Assembly: GCF_000527175.1 (NCBI RefSeq)
Contig: NZ_AZUR01000001.1
Span: forward strand, 2,022,501-2,086,500
Length of the DNA stretch: 64,000 nucleotides
Source of the DNA: Pseudogulbenkiania sp. MAI-1
GTDB taxonomy: Bacteria > Pseudomonadota > Gammaproteobacteria > Burkholderiales > Chromobacteriaceae
Reading direction: 5' to 3'
The translations under genes and the position numbers were made by a program. Positions 32,588 through 41,418 of this stretch are shown here, piece after piece. The number at the start of each line of letters is the position of its first letter. The first letter of the stretch is position 1. A model generated the notes under the pieces. It saw only the letters and a program-made list of their open reading frames with translations, did not search any database and was not told the origin of the DNA.

Positions 32588-34085
32588 GGTCATCCTCCGT
32601 CACAACGATGGGCGGGTTGCCCAAGGGCAGGCGGAGCTGTGCCGTGGTACCGCCCCCTGGCGAACTGGACAGGGTGATGCTACCGCCATGAGCCTCGGCG
32701 ATTGCCTTCGAGATGCCCAGTCCCAGCCCGACACCCGGCGTGCTGGATTCGGTCTCGCCGCGTTCGAACAAGTTGAACAGACGTTGGATATGAGCCGGGT
32801 CGATACCGAGCCCTTGATCGCTTACCGCCAGGTAGGCAAAACCGCTGTCGGTGTAGGCGCGAATACTGATCGGGCTGCCCGCGGGTGAATACTTGGCGGC
32901 ATTCTCCAGCAGGTTGCACAGTACCCGTTCGATCAGGACAGCGTCGAACTGCACCAGCGGCAGGCCAGGCTCGATCCGCAACTCGAGCGGGTGCGCATCC
33001 AGCACCGGCTTCAACAGTTGCAGGCTGGTGCTGATCACATCCTCGTACAACTGCCATTCAAGGCGCAGGCGCATCTTGCCGGCCTGCAGCTTTGCCATGT
33101 CCAGCAGGTTGGTCATCAGCTTGTGCATGGCCTCGGCTTGATCGCGGATCAGACGCGCGGTTTCACGCTCGGCCGCCGGCAATTCACGCCCGGCGAGGTC
33201 TTCCGCCATGCCGACCAAGCCGGTGAGCGGGGTGCGAAGGTCGTGTGACAGCGCGGACAGAATGGAGCTGCGCAGCTTTTCCGCATTGATCTGGATTTCG
33301 GTCTGTTGCGCCACATCGACGTAGTGCAAGCGCTCGACGGCGATGGCCAACAACGAGGCCAGCGTGACGAACCTCGCCTTTAACTGTGGCAAGTCGCTGA
33401 CGGAAGGGTCAGGATACACGGCCAAGACACCACGCATTCCCATGGGGGCCTTCAACGGCAGGTAGAGAGGTGGCAAGCCTGTCTCGGCATCACCCAGCAC
33501 CGGCTCCTGCCGCGTGAGCGCCATTTGCAATAAATGGCTTTCCAGCACGTCCGCGTGGCGGACGTCCAGTTGGCCGGCTTCAGTCAGCCAGAAGCAGCGC
33601 ACACTACAGTGCTGGTAATGGGCATAGGTGACAACGGCAGCCTCGACCTGGTCCAACGTCGCCGCGCCGGTGAGGGTGCGCGCCAGATCGTAGAGTTCCC
33701 GCGTCTCGCGTTCGTGTTGCCGGACCTGTTCGGTTTCATCCTGAAGGCTGGTGGTCAGTTGAGTGGTCAGCAATCCGACCGCCAGCATCACGGCAAAGGT
33801 GATCACGTACATGCCGTCACGGACAGCGAAAGTGTAGTGAGGGGGAACCAAGAAGAAATCGAACAGTGCTACCCCCAGGAAGGCGGCGAAGATGGCGGGA
33901 CCACGCCCGAGCCGAAGTGCCACTAGGAAGACCACCAACAGAAACAGCATGACGGCATTGGCCAACTCCAGCGTGTCACGGAACGGGACCGTCAACCCGG
34001 TAACCAGCAAACAGCACAGCACCACCAAGCCATAGCGACCTGCGGGTGAGACGCGCGACTTTGAAAACCATTGCCCGGTCAACAT
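32574..34085 (-). CDS. kdpD: Short KdpD-like sensor histidine kinase lacking the N-terminal KdpD/Usp domains
   Basis: 503 residues against about 890 in standard KdpD. It starts just before the four-helix DUF4118 membrane region (ANAVMLFLLVVFLVALRLG; MYVITFAVMLAVGLLTTQL), then a GAF-like part, and a complete kinase: H-box SALSHDLRTPL with His281, N-box NLLENAAKYSP, and G-boxes DQGLGI and GLGLGISKA. The N-terminal nucleotide-binding KdpD sensor and the Usp-like domain are absent and no coding remnant is seen upstream. Kinase and regulator precede kup, so potassium or osmotic control of Kup is likely (inference). Confidence 0.85.
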   Translation of the reverse strand: MLTGQWFSKSRVSPAGRYGLVVLCCLLVTGLTVPFRDTLELANAVMLFLLVVFLVALRLGRGPAIFAAFLGVALFDFFLVPPHYTFAVRDGMYVITFAVMLAVGLLTTQLTTSLQDETEQVRQHERETRELYDLARTLTGAATLDQVEAAVVTYAHYQHCSVRCFWLTEAGQLDVRHADVLESHLLQMALTRQEPVLGDAETGLPPLYLPLKAPMGMRGVLAVYPDPSVSDLPQLKARFVTLASLLAIAVERLHYVDVAQQTEIQINAEKLRSSILSALSHDLRTPLTGLVGMAEDLAGRELPAAERETARLIRDQAEAMHKLMTNLLDMAKLQAGKMRLRLEWQLYEDVISTSLQLLKPVLDAHPLELRIEPGLPLVQFDAVLIERVLCNLLENAAKYSPAGSPISIRAYTDSGFAYLAVSDQGLGIDPAHIQRLFNLFERGETESSTPGVGLGLGISKAIAEAHGGSITLSSSPGGGTTAQLRLPLGNPPIVVTEDDHDRV

Positions 34086-34329
34086 GATGTTCTCGCTGAT
34101 ATCTGAATGATGTTAAAGATAGGGCGGAGCTTGCAAAAAAGTTGTAGAGAGTGATGCGCTTTTTGTAAACAGCGCGTAAACAACAGCCCGCGACGACCAT
34201 GTCAGCGTAGCGTTCTGTTTCTTGATGGTACTGAAGTAAGCGCGGTGGGGCCGCAGCTCTACCGCGATCCGACCACCCAGCGGCTGCGCCGGCATGAGCC
34301 GGGCCAAGGATTTCCGGCGTTCCGATCGG

Positions 34330-35562
34330 CTATCGGCGCCGGGTCGCGCTGCGCACCACGCGAAACGTCAGCCACAATGCCAATGCATAGCCAAAGACGG
34401 CCAACACCGGCATGCCGCCGACGAGGGGGCCGATGCCGTGCTGCATCAGCAGCGAGGAGGCGATGTACAAGCCGAGCGTGATCAAGGCCAGGGCGATCCG
34501 GCTGCTGGCTTTGCCGACCTCGGCCGGCAGCACGTCCAGCCCGGAATGGTGATGCGTGACAACGATGCCTTCGGAGCGGGCGCGGCGCAGCACGCGGCTG
34601 ATGCTGTCGGGCAGGTCGCTCAGCGAGAGCAGCGATTCGTATTTCAAGCGCGCCGTCAATTTGTCCAGATCGGCCGGCTGGACGGTCGCTTTCAAGGCGG
34701 CGCCCGCCCGGACGAACAAGCCCTCCATCAGATTGAAGTCAGGATCGAGCGCGCGCACCGTACTTTCCATCAGGAAGACGGCGCGCAACAGTACCAGCAG
34801 GTGGTGCGGTATGCGCACGTTATGCCCGCGGCCCATTCGGGCCATGCGCAGGAAGGCCTCGCCGAACGACCAATCCTGCAGAGGCAGCCGCGCATAGTCC
34901 TGGATCAACTCTTCCAGTCCGTTGCGAAATGCCGCCCGGTCGAGCGTGCCGCCGAGGATGCCGAGGTCGAGGTAGGCGTCAAGCAGCCAGTCGGCATCCT
35001 GTTGCACGAAGGCCTGCATCAGCGCGGCCAGGTTGGCGCGGGTGGCGCGATCGAGAGAGCCGATCAAGCCGAAATCGTGCAGGCAGATGCGCCCGTCTTC
35101 CAATACGAAGACATTGCCGGGATGCGGATCGCCATGGAATATGCCGGCATGGAAGAACTGGTGGATGTAGGCATCGACCAGGTTCTGCGCCAGGCGCGGG
35201 CCGTCGGCCTGGAAGGCAGGATCGTCGATGCGGCGTCCCATGCTCATTTCCTGCACCAGCACCCAGTCCGTGCACAACTCCTTGATCACGCCGGGCACGT
35301 ACACAGTGGACGAGTCGCGAAATACCTCGACGAAGCGGGCGATATTCGACGCCTCTTGCCGGAAGGCGGTTTCCTTGCGCAGGTTGCGCGCCAGTTCATC
35401 GATCAATTCCAGCGGCTCCAGGCGACGCAGGCCGGGCAGCACGAGCAGGATACTGTTCACGACCCAGCGCAATATCCGGATGTCTTCGGCGATCTGGCGC
35501 TGGATGCCGGGACGACGCACCTTGACGATGACCGCACGTCCGTCCCGCAATACGGCGCGATG
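34330..35562 (-). pseudogene. ABC1/UbiB-like atypical kinase, 3' part of IS-interrupted gene
   Basis: C-terminal 410 or so codons of an ABC1 (AarF/UbiB/ADCK) family protein. From the break: RAVLRDGRAVIVKVRRPG (ATP-binding Lys), ELARNLRKETAFRQEASN, then the family catalytic segment FHAGIFHGDPHPGNVFV and HDFGLIG, and C-terminal hydrophobic helices. The gene is cut by the IS element at 35563-36822. Removing the IS and one copy of the ATG duplication restores an uninterrupted reading frame with the piece at 36823-37182, so this is a recent, clean insertion. The family supports ubiquinone biosynthesis or related lipid work. Confidence 0.9.
35560..35562. repeat. Target-site duplication, left copy (ATG)
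   Basis: ATG immediately left of the IS end, repeated at 36823-36825 on the right. A 3-bp duplication is usual for IS3-family elements. Confidence 0.8.
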
Positions 35563-35623
35563 TGGGGTAGCCTGATTCCCGCGGACAGTTCCGATTGTTA
35601 CCATTGACAATCGGGAGTGTGAA

Positions 35624-35932
35624 ATGAAGACCAGAAAGACATATCCAGTAGAGTTCCGTTCTGAGGCGGTAAAGCTGGTACTTGAGCAAGGGCTCAGCCT
35701 TGAAGGGGCGGCCAGGCGGCTGGGTATCCCCAAGGGTACATTGGCTAACTGGGTTGTAGCGGCGAGGTCTGGCGGTGACCAACCGGCGCCGGGGGCGCGC
35801 AGTGTCACGGAGCTGGAAGCAGAGAACGCCAAGCTGCGCAAGGAGTTGGCAGAGGCACGCCTGGAGCGAGACGTCATAAAAAAAGCTGCAGCGTACTTTG
35901 CTCAGGCATCACTGCCCGGTACGCGTGGATAG
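35624..35932 (+). CDS. IS3-family transposase OrfA
   Basis: 102 residues, the DNA-binding part of the transposase: HTH in RSEAVKLVLEQGLSLEGAARRLGIPKGTLANWV, then a leucine-zipper-like helix (ELEAENAKLRKELAEARLERDVIKKAA). Made alone it usually represses transposition. The A7 run near its 3' end allows a -1 shift into the OrfB frame. Confidence 0.94.
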   Translation: MKTRKTYPVEFRSEAVKLVLEQGLSLEGAARRLGIPKGTLANWVVAARSGGDQPAPGARSVTELEAENAKLRKELAEARLERDVIKKAAAYFAQASLPGTRG

Positions 35933-36789
35933 AAGAGCACCGAAACCTATTCCCGGTGGTGGTGGCCTGCCGGGTTCTAGCGGTGTCCCGTGCTGGGTAC
36001 TATGGCTGGCGTGGACGTTCTCCATCTGAGCGAGAACAAGAGGACGAGCGGCTGAAAGTGGCGATCCGGGCGGCACATGCCAAAACACGGGAAACCTATG
36101 GCGTACGCCGTTTGCAGCCAGAACTGGCGGCGATGGGCTTTGAGGCCGGGCGTGATCGCATCGACCGTTTACGACGCCAGATAGGCATCCGGTGCCGGCA
36201 GAAGCGCAAGTTCAAGGCGACCACCAATTCGGCCCACTCGTTGCCGGTCGCGGAGAATGTCTTGGGTCAGGTGTTCGAGCCGACCCGCCCGAATCAGGTC
36301 TGGACGGGTGATATAACGTACATCCCGACGGACGAGGGCTGGCTGTACCTAGCGGCACTGAAGGATGTGTTTAGCTGCGAGATCGTTGGCTATGCGATGG
36401 GCGCGCGGATGACGACCGAACTGGTCAGCAAGGCGCTGTTCCGGGCGGTCCAGCACCAGCGGCCGCCGGCCGGCTTGATCCACCATACGGATCGTGGCAG
36501 CCAATACTGCGCCAAGGCCTACGGGGATTTGCTGACGCAGTTCAGGATGCATAGCTCGATGTCACGCAAGGGGAACTGTTTCGACAATGCGCCGATAGAG
36601 AGCTTCTGGGGAACGTTGAAGAACGAGCTCGTCCACCATCGCCGTTACGCAACGCGGGCGGAGGCGGAGGCATCGATCAGGGAGTACATCGAAATCTTCT
36701 ATAACCGCCAACGCCGTCACTCGCGGCTTGGCTACTTGGCGCCGGCTGAATTTACCCGGAAGTACTGGAATTCAGCCAAGGCCGCTTGA
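35884..36789 (+). CDS. IS3-family transposase OrfB (read by -1 frameshift)
   Basis: About 300 residues in the -1 frame relative to OrfA. After the shift the reading continues ...RYAWIEEHRNLFPVVVACRVL, exactly as in OrfAB fusions. Catalytic DDE residues: Asp in VWTGDITYIP, Asp in HHTDRGSQYCA, Glu in APIESFWGTLKNE. An independent GTG start at 35956 is possible but the fusion is the active form in this family. Stops inside the right end at 36789. Confidence 0.93.
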   Translation, partial: SCSVLCSGITARYAWIEEHRNLFPVVVACRVLAVSRAGYYGWRGRSPSEREQEDERLKVAIRAAHAKTRETYGVRRLQPELAAMGFEAGRDRIDRLRRQIGIRCRQKRKFKATTNSAHSLPVAENVLGQVFEPTRPNQVWTGDITYIPTDEGWLYLAALKDVFSCEIVGYAMGARMTTELVSKALFRAVQHQRPPAGLIHHTDRGSQYCAKAYGDLLTQFRMHSSMSRKGNCFDNAPIESFWGTLKNELVHHRRYATRAEAEASIREYIEIFYNRQRRHSRLGYLAPAEFTRKYWNSAKAA

Positions 36790-36822
36790 ATCGGAGCTGT
36801 CCGCTCTTGCCAGGACACCCCA

Positions 36823-37182
36823 ATGCACTTGCGCGATCGAACCGGCAGCCATGGGTTGCGCATCGAAACGGGCAAAGACGGTCTCGACGGAGCAGCCCAA
36901 CGATTGTTCTATCTCCGCTCGCGCCCGTTCGGCCGGAAAGACGGCGACATGGTCCTGCAGCTTGCGCAGCGCGACGATGTAGTCGTCCGGCAATAGCTCC
37001 CCGTGCAGGCTCAATCCCTGTCCGAGCTTGACGAAGGTGGTGCCGAGCCTTTCCAGCATTCCGGCAAAGCGCAACGCCGGCGCGACCCTCGGACGGATCA
37101 AGCGCACATGGACGCAGGCGCGCCACGCGAGATAGCCCCACAGCGCGATATTGACTTGCCATAGGCGAAGCAGCACATGCAT
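36823..37182 (-). pseudogene. ABC1/UbiB-like kinase, 5' part of IS-interrupted gene
   Basis: N-terminal 120 codons of the split ABC1-family gene: MHVLLRLWQVN, a hydrophobic helix, FAGMLERLGTTFVKLGQGLSLHGELLPDDYI (family K-x-G-Q motif), AEIEQSLGCSVETVF and the A-rich loop segment AAGSIAQVH, where the IS interrupts. Beyond the break the frame runs into the IS. Start ATG 37182 chosen by domain fit; the frame is open to 37278. Confidence 0.85.
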
Positions 37183-37195
37183 GAATGCCTCGCTG

Positions 37196-37375
37196 TCATG
37201 TGACAGGATATTTCCATGGGCGGCTGTGATCGCCGGTATGACCGGAACCGTCGTGGGAATGGTCGGAGTGGCTGCCATGGGGGAATCCGTGCCCCATGCA
37301 CCCGCGCCACGGCAGCAGCAAGAAAACGCCGGCGGCGGACACGATCCAAATCCGGTTTTGTAAAAGCCAGTTCAT
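37196..37375 (-). CDS. Small membrane protein, DUF2933-like
   Basis: 59 residues: one N-terminal hydrophobic helix (MNWLLQNRIWIVSAAGVFLLL) and a short His/Gly-rich tail (MGHGFPHGSHSDHSHDGSGH). This resembles the DUF2933 group of short His-rich proteins often found with copper or other metal genes. Excellent ribosome site GGAGGTGATC before ATG 37375. It sits 13 bp ahead of the broken ABC1 gene on the same strand and may have shared its transcript. The His cluster could bind metal; function unknown. Confidence 0.65.
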   Translation of the reverse strand: MNWLLQNRIWIVSAAGVFLLLPWRGCMGHGFPHGSHSDHSHDGSGHTGDHSRPWKYPVT

Positions 37376-37611
37376 GATCACCTCCGTAACTCAATGCAGT
37401 CATACCCGTCTCGTTCTTCATGTTATGGCAGATTCGAAGCTTTCATCGTGTCGGCCGAGAACCGGCCGGTCATGCGGTGTGCTATCAAGGTAATGTTGAT
37501 TCAAGACATTTTCCTTGCCGGAGCCCGGCTCGCCCTGAGATGTCGACACGCGGCGAAGCGGGTTCCGGGCAATCGCGACGCGATCACCATTGATCCGGCT
37601 GGAGGGACGCG

Positions 37612-38781
37612 GTGAAGCGAAGACATTTGCAATACGGGATCGGCGCCGCAGCGATCCTGATCGCAGCGATTCTGGCAGCGGTATACCTTGCGCAACGCCC
37701 CACGCAGGCACTTGGCATCCTGGAAGGGAATGGCCAGGTGCGCGGAGCCGAAGTGACGGTGAGCGCAAAGATTGGCGGCGTGGCCGACATTGTCGCGATT
37801 CGCGAGGGCCAGGCGATGAAGGCCGGCGATTTGATCGCAGCAATCGCCTCACGCGAGCTGGAAGCCCGGCTCCGCGAGATGCGGGCGCAGGCGGCGGCCT
37901 CCGAGAATTTGCTGGCCGAGCTCGATGCGCAGCTCAAGGTGTTCGACATCGCCGCGGAGCAAGCCAAGGCCGGCGCCGATGTGACGGCGGGCGCCTCCTT
38001 GCATGAAATTCACCGCGAGTCTGAGGCACTGGCCCGCGCCAATGCCGAGGTCGCCGCCGCCGAAGCGCAATCCGCCCGGGATGGGGCCGAGCATGACCGT
38101 TTCGAGAAGCTGCTTGCACAAGGATTCATCAGCAAGAATTATTTCGACGAAGTGGCGACCCGCAGGCGTGTTTCCGAAGCCCGGCTGTTGGCCGCGCGCC
38201 GAGCGCGCGAGGAGGCGCAGGCCGCACTGGAAAAAGCGCGTGCCGCCTCCGGCGAAGCCGCCATCAAGGCAAAGGACGTCCAACGCATCGCGGCCGAGCG
38301 CGTACGCACGCAGGCGGCGCGGGCTACCGCTGCAAGCCAGGCCGACGCGGCGCGTGCACGGGTAGCCCAGATCGAGGCGCAACTGGCGGATACGCGCATC
38401 CTGGCGCCGGTCGATGCGACAGTGATGGCAAAGCTGGTGGAACCCGGAGAGCTGGTTGCGCCGGGGCGGCCGCTCGCCACGCTGACCAATCTCAAGGACT
38501 TGTACGTGCGCGTCTTCGTGCCGGAACGGGACATCGGCAAGATTCGCCTCGGCAATCCGGCGCGTATCTCGGTGGATGCGTTTCGCGGCCGCGCTTTTTC
38601 CGGCAAGGTGACGGAAATCGCGCAGCAGGCCGAATTCACGCCCAAGGATGTGCATATGCAGGATGAACGTGAAAAACTCGTCTTCGGCGTCAAAGTGGCT
38701 ATCGACAACCCGGACGGGCTGCTCAAGCCCGGCATGTTTGCCGATGCGAAGATCAAGGTGGACCCGAATGCAGCCTGGTGA
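37612..38781 (+). CDS. HlyD-family membrane-fusion protein of an ABC exporter (YbhG-like)
   Basis: 389 residues. An N-terminal membrane anchor (IGAAAILIAAILAAVYLAQ) is followed by a biotinyl-lipoyl half-motif (VRGAEVTVSAKIGGVADIVAIREGQAMKAGDLIA), a long alanine/arginine-rich coiled coil (about 80-240) and the second lipoyl half (LADTRILAPVDATVMAKLVEPGELVAPG). Adaptor of a tripartite or periplasm-spanning exporter. GTG start at 37612 with GGAGGGACGC upstream. Followed by an overlapping ATPase gene and two permeases, the YbhG-F-S-R order. Substrate unknown. Confidence 0.9.
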   Translation: MKRRHLQYGIGAAAILIAAILAAVYLAQRPTQALGILEGNGQVRGAEVTVSAKIGGVADIVAIREGQAMKAGDLIAAIASRELEARLREMRAQAAASENLLAELDAQLKVFDIAAEQAKAGADVTAGASLHEIHRESEALARANAEVAAAEAQSARDGAEHDRFEKLLAQGFISKNYFDEVATRRRVSEARLLAARRAREEAQAALEKARAASGEAAIKAKDVQRIAAERVRTQAARATAASQADAARARVAQIEAQLADTRILAPVDATVMAKLVEPGELVAPGRPLATLTNLKDLYVRVFVPERDIGKIRLGNPARISVDAFRGRAFSGKVTEIAQQAEFTPKDVHMQDEREKLVFGVKVAIDNPDGLLKPGMFADAKIKVDPNAAW

Positions 38782-40297
38782 AGGCAAGGTCGCACGTACG
38801 CCGGCATCGGTCCCGGCGATCTCCATTCATTCCGTGTCACGGCGTTTCGGCAAGCGCCTTGTACTCGACGATGTGACGCTCGAGGTGCAAGCGGGCGAGA
38901 TGTTCGGCATCGTTGGCGCCGACGGCGCGGGCAAGACGACGCTGCTGCAGTCGATCTGCGCGATTCTCGACCCGAGCGCCGGCAGCGTGGCCGTGGCCGG
39001 CCGCGACAGCGTGCGCGAGGCGGGCAGGATCCAGGCGGCACTCGGTTACGTTGCCCAATCCTATTCCCTGTATGGCGACCTGACGGTGGCCGAGAACCTG
39101 GCGTTTTTCGCCGCGATCCGTGCCGTGCCGTCTTCCGTGTTCGCTGCGCGGCGCGAAGCCTTGCTACGCTTTTCCGGCCTTGCGCCGTTTCTCGACCGGC
39201 GGGCGAAATCCCTCTCCGGCGGCATGCAGAAAAAGCTGGCGGTGTGCTGCAGCCTGTTGCATGAGCCGGAGATCCTGGTGCTGGATGAGCCGACCCTTGG
39301 CGTCGATCCGATCTCGCGGCGCGAACTGTGGACCATGCTGCGGGCGTTCCATGCGCGCGGCAAGACCATCATCGTCGCGACGTCCTACATGGACGAGGCG
39401 GCAGGCTGCGATCGGGTTGCGGTGCTGGCCGGGGGCCGCGTGCTCGCCTGCGGGCCACCCGCCGGATTCGGCGATCTTGAAGAAGCCGTCAAGCATCTGC
39501 TGGCGCCTGCTGCCGCAGTGCCCGAACCGCCGCCTGCACTGCTCGCGGCAGAAGAGGCAAAGGGCGACGCGATCCGGGTGTCGGGCTTGAGCCGCCGCTT
39601 CGGGAATTTCACAGCGGTCGACCGGCTCAGCTTCAGCGTTGCGCGCGGCGAGATTTTCGGCTTGCTCGGCCCGAACGGTTCGGGCAAAAGCACGACCATC
39701 AAGATGCTCACCGGTATCCTGCCGCCGTCGGAAGGCAGCATGGAAGTGGCGGGCATCGACGTTGCCGCACGGCCCGGCTCAGTGAAAGGGCGCATCGGCT
39801 ACATGTCGCAGCGCTTCTCGCTGTATGTCGACCTCACGGTCGATGAAAACATCGAGTTCTTCGGCTCGATTTATGGCCTGTCCGACGTCGCGCTCGCCGA
39901 ACGCCGCGCCTGGGTATTGCGGCTGGCCGGCCTTGCCGGCTACGAACGCGCTTTGGTGAGGTCGCTGTCAGGCGCGCTCAAGCAGCGGCTCGCGCTCGGC
40001 TGCGCCGTGCTGCACCGGCCGGACGTCCTGTTTCTCGACGAGCCGACGTCCGGCGTCGATCCGGTTTCACGCGAGGGGTTCTGGCACCTGATTACCGCGA
40101 TCGGCCGCGCCGGCACCGCCGTGCTGGTTACCACGCATTACATCCGCGAGGCACAGCGCTGCGACCGGGTGGCATTCATCGACCGCGGACGGCTGCTGGC
40201 GGTCGATGCTCCTGCCGTGCTGCGCGCGCGCCATGGCGGGGTAGACCTGGAGGATGTGTTCATCGCGTTGATGAAGCATCCGGGGCAGGAAAAATGA
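38768..40297 (+). CDS. ABC exporter ATPase with two nucleotide-binding domains (YbhF-like)
   Basis: 509 residues, two ABC domains in tandem. First: Walker A GADGAGKTT, signature SLSGGMQKKL, Walker B ILVLDEPT. Second: Walker A GPNGSGKST, signature SLSGALKQRL (G-G changed to G-A), Walker B VLFLDEPT. The first Walker A has D in place of the common N/S and the second signature is slightly off, as in other YbhF proteins. Energises the two downstream ABC-2 permeases. Start ATG 38768, 14 bp inside the HlyD gene end. Confidence 0.92.
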   Translation: MQPGEGKVARTPASVPAISIHSVSRRFGKRLVLDDVTLEVQAGEMFGIVGADGAGKTTLLQSICAILDPSAGSVAVAGRDSVREAGRIQAALGYVAQSYSLYGDLTVAENLAFFAAIRAVPSSVFAARREALLRFSGLAPFLDRRAKSLSGGMQKKLAVCCSLLHEPEILVLDEPTLGVDPISRRELWTMLRAFHARGKTIIVATSYMDEAAGCDRVAVLAGGRVLACGPPAGFGDLEEAVKHLLAPAAAVPEPPPALLAAEEAKGDAIRVSGLSRRFGNFTAVDRLSFSVARGEIFGLLGPNGSGKSTTIKMLTGILPPSEGSMEVAGIDVAARPGSVKGRIGYMSQRFSLYVDLTVDENIEFFGSIYGLSDVALAERRAWVLRLAGLAGYERALVRSLSGALKQRLALGCAVLHRPDVLFLDEPTSGVDPVSREGFWHLITAIGRAGTAVLVTTHYIREAQRCDRVAFIDRGRLLAVDAPAVLRARHGGVDLEDVFIALMKHPGQEK

Positions 40298-41418
40298 TGC
40301 TGGCGGCGCTCCTTCGCAAGGAAACCATCGAAATCCTGCGCGACCCGATCACGCTGGCGGTAGCGGTGGTGCTGCCGCTCATCATGCTGTTCTTGTTCGG
40401 CTATGGCGTGTCGATGGATGTCGAGAACGTCCCGACGGCGGTCTACGACCAGGACCGCACGCCGCAAAGCGCGCGATTCATCGACACTTTCGTGCAGAGC
40501 GGCTATTTCAAACACCATCGCAACCTCTGGTCGCCGCGACAGGTCGATGCCGCCCTCGACCGAGCCGACGCCACCATGGTCATCGTCATTCCGCCGGGCT
40601 TCGCGCGCCGCCTGGCGGCCGGTTCGGAGGCGCCCGTGCAGATTCTCATCGACGGTTCGTTTTCGCCCACCGCGCTGATCGTGTCGAACTATGCTGCCGC
40701 CGTCGTCAACCGCTTTTCGACGCGGCTTGCCGAGGAGCGCCTGGCCGAGTTCGGCTTGACGGCGAGCGGCTTGGTGCGGCTGGAGTCGCGCGTGTGGTAC
40801 AACGCGCCGCTGAAGACCGTGAACTACATCGTGCCCGGCCTGTTCGCCGTGCTGCTGATGGCCTTTCCGCCGATGCTGACCGCGCTGGCGATCGTGCGCG
40901 AACGCGAGCGCGGCACCATCGAGCAAATCTATGTCTCGCCGGTCAGTCCAGCCATGTTCATACTCGGCAAGATCATTCCCTATGCCGTCCTCGCCTTCGG
41001 CGAGATGCTGCTGGTGCTGGCAGTGGGAACCGCCTGGTTCGACATCCCCTTGCGCGGCAGTCTTGGCTTGCTGCTCGGGGCTTCGCTGATTTACGTTTTC
41101 GTGACCGTGGGGCTGGGCGTGGCGGTATCGGCGGTTGCCAGGACGCAGGTGGCGGCGGTGCTGCTTTCGTCGGTCGGCACGCTGATGCCTTCATTCCTGT
41201 TTTCGGGCTTTCTGTTTCCGATCGCGACGATGCCGTACCTGTTGCAGCTTTACACCTACGCATTCCCGACGCGCTACTTCAACGACATCAGCCGCGACCT
41301 GTTCCTGAAGGGCGTCGGCATCGAGTACCTGTGGGGGAATATCGCGCTGCTGGCATTGTATGCCGTCGTCCTCTTCGCTGCGGCCAGCCTGACGCTGCGC
41401 AAAAAGGTGGCGCGATGA
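40294..41418 (+). CDS. ABC-2 type permease, first subunit (YbhS-like)
   Basis: 374 residues. N-terminal amphipathic start LAALLRKETIEILRDPITLAVAVVLPLIMLFLFGYGVSMDVENVPTAVYDQD, a large periplasmic loop (about 50-180), and five C-terminal helices, with RERERGTIEQIYVSPVSPAMFILGKIIPY between them, as in ABC-2 exporters. Its ATG overlaps the end of the ATPase gene (ATGA) and its stop overlaps the start of the next permease. Confidence 0.92.
   Translation: MMLAALLRKETIEILRDPITLAVAVVLPLIMLFLFGYGVSMDVENVPTAVYDQDRTPQSARFIDTFVQSGYFKHHRNLWSPRQVDAALDRADATMVIVIPPGFARRLAAGSEAPVQILIDGSFSPTALIVSNYAAAVVNRFSTRLAEERLAEFGLTASGLVRLESRVWYNAPLKTVNYIVPGLFAVLLMAFPPMLTALAIVRERERGTIEQIYVSPVSPAMFILGKIIPYAVLAFGEMLLVLAVGTAWFDIPLRGSLGLLLGASLIYVFVTVGLGVAVSAVARTQVAAVLLSSVGTLMPSFLFSGFLFPIATMPYLLQLYTYAFPTRYFNDISRDLFLKGVGIEYLWGNIALLALYAVVLFAAASLTLRKKVAR

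Larger units (their letters stand above)
35563..36822 (+). mobile_element. Intact IS3-family insertion sequence (1260 bp)
   Basis: Ends TGGGGT...ACCCCA with imperfect terminal inverted repeats of about 34 bp, sharing the inner block GCGGACAG-T-CCGATT. It carries orfA and orfB in the usual -1 arrangement with an A7 slippery run at 35878-35884, and a full DDE motif in OrfB. Flanked by ATG direct repeats. It splits the ABC1-kinase gene. All parts look functional. Confidence 0.93.

Noticed and set aside
34294..35607. 437-codon plus-strand frame across the broken kinase gene
   Set aside because: Opposite strand of a recognisable ABC1-family sequence; no start signal or family match.
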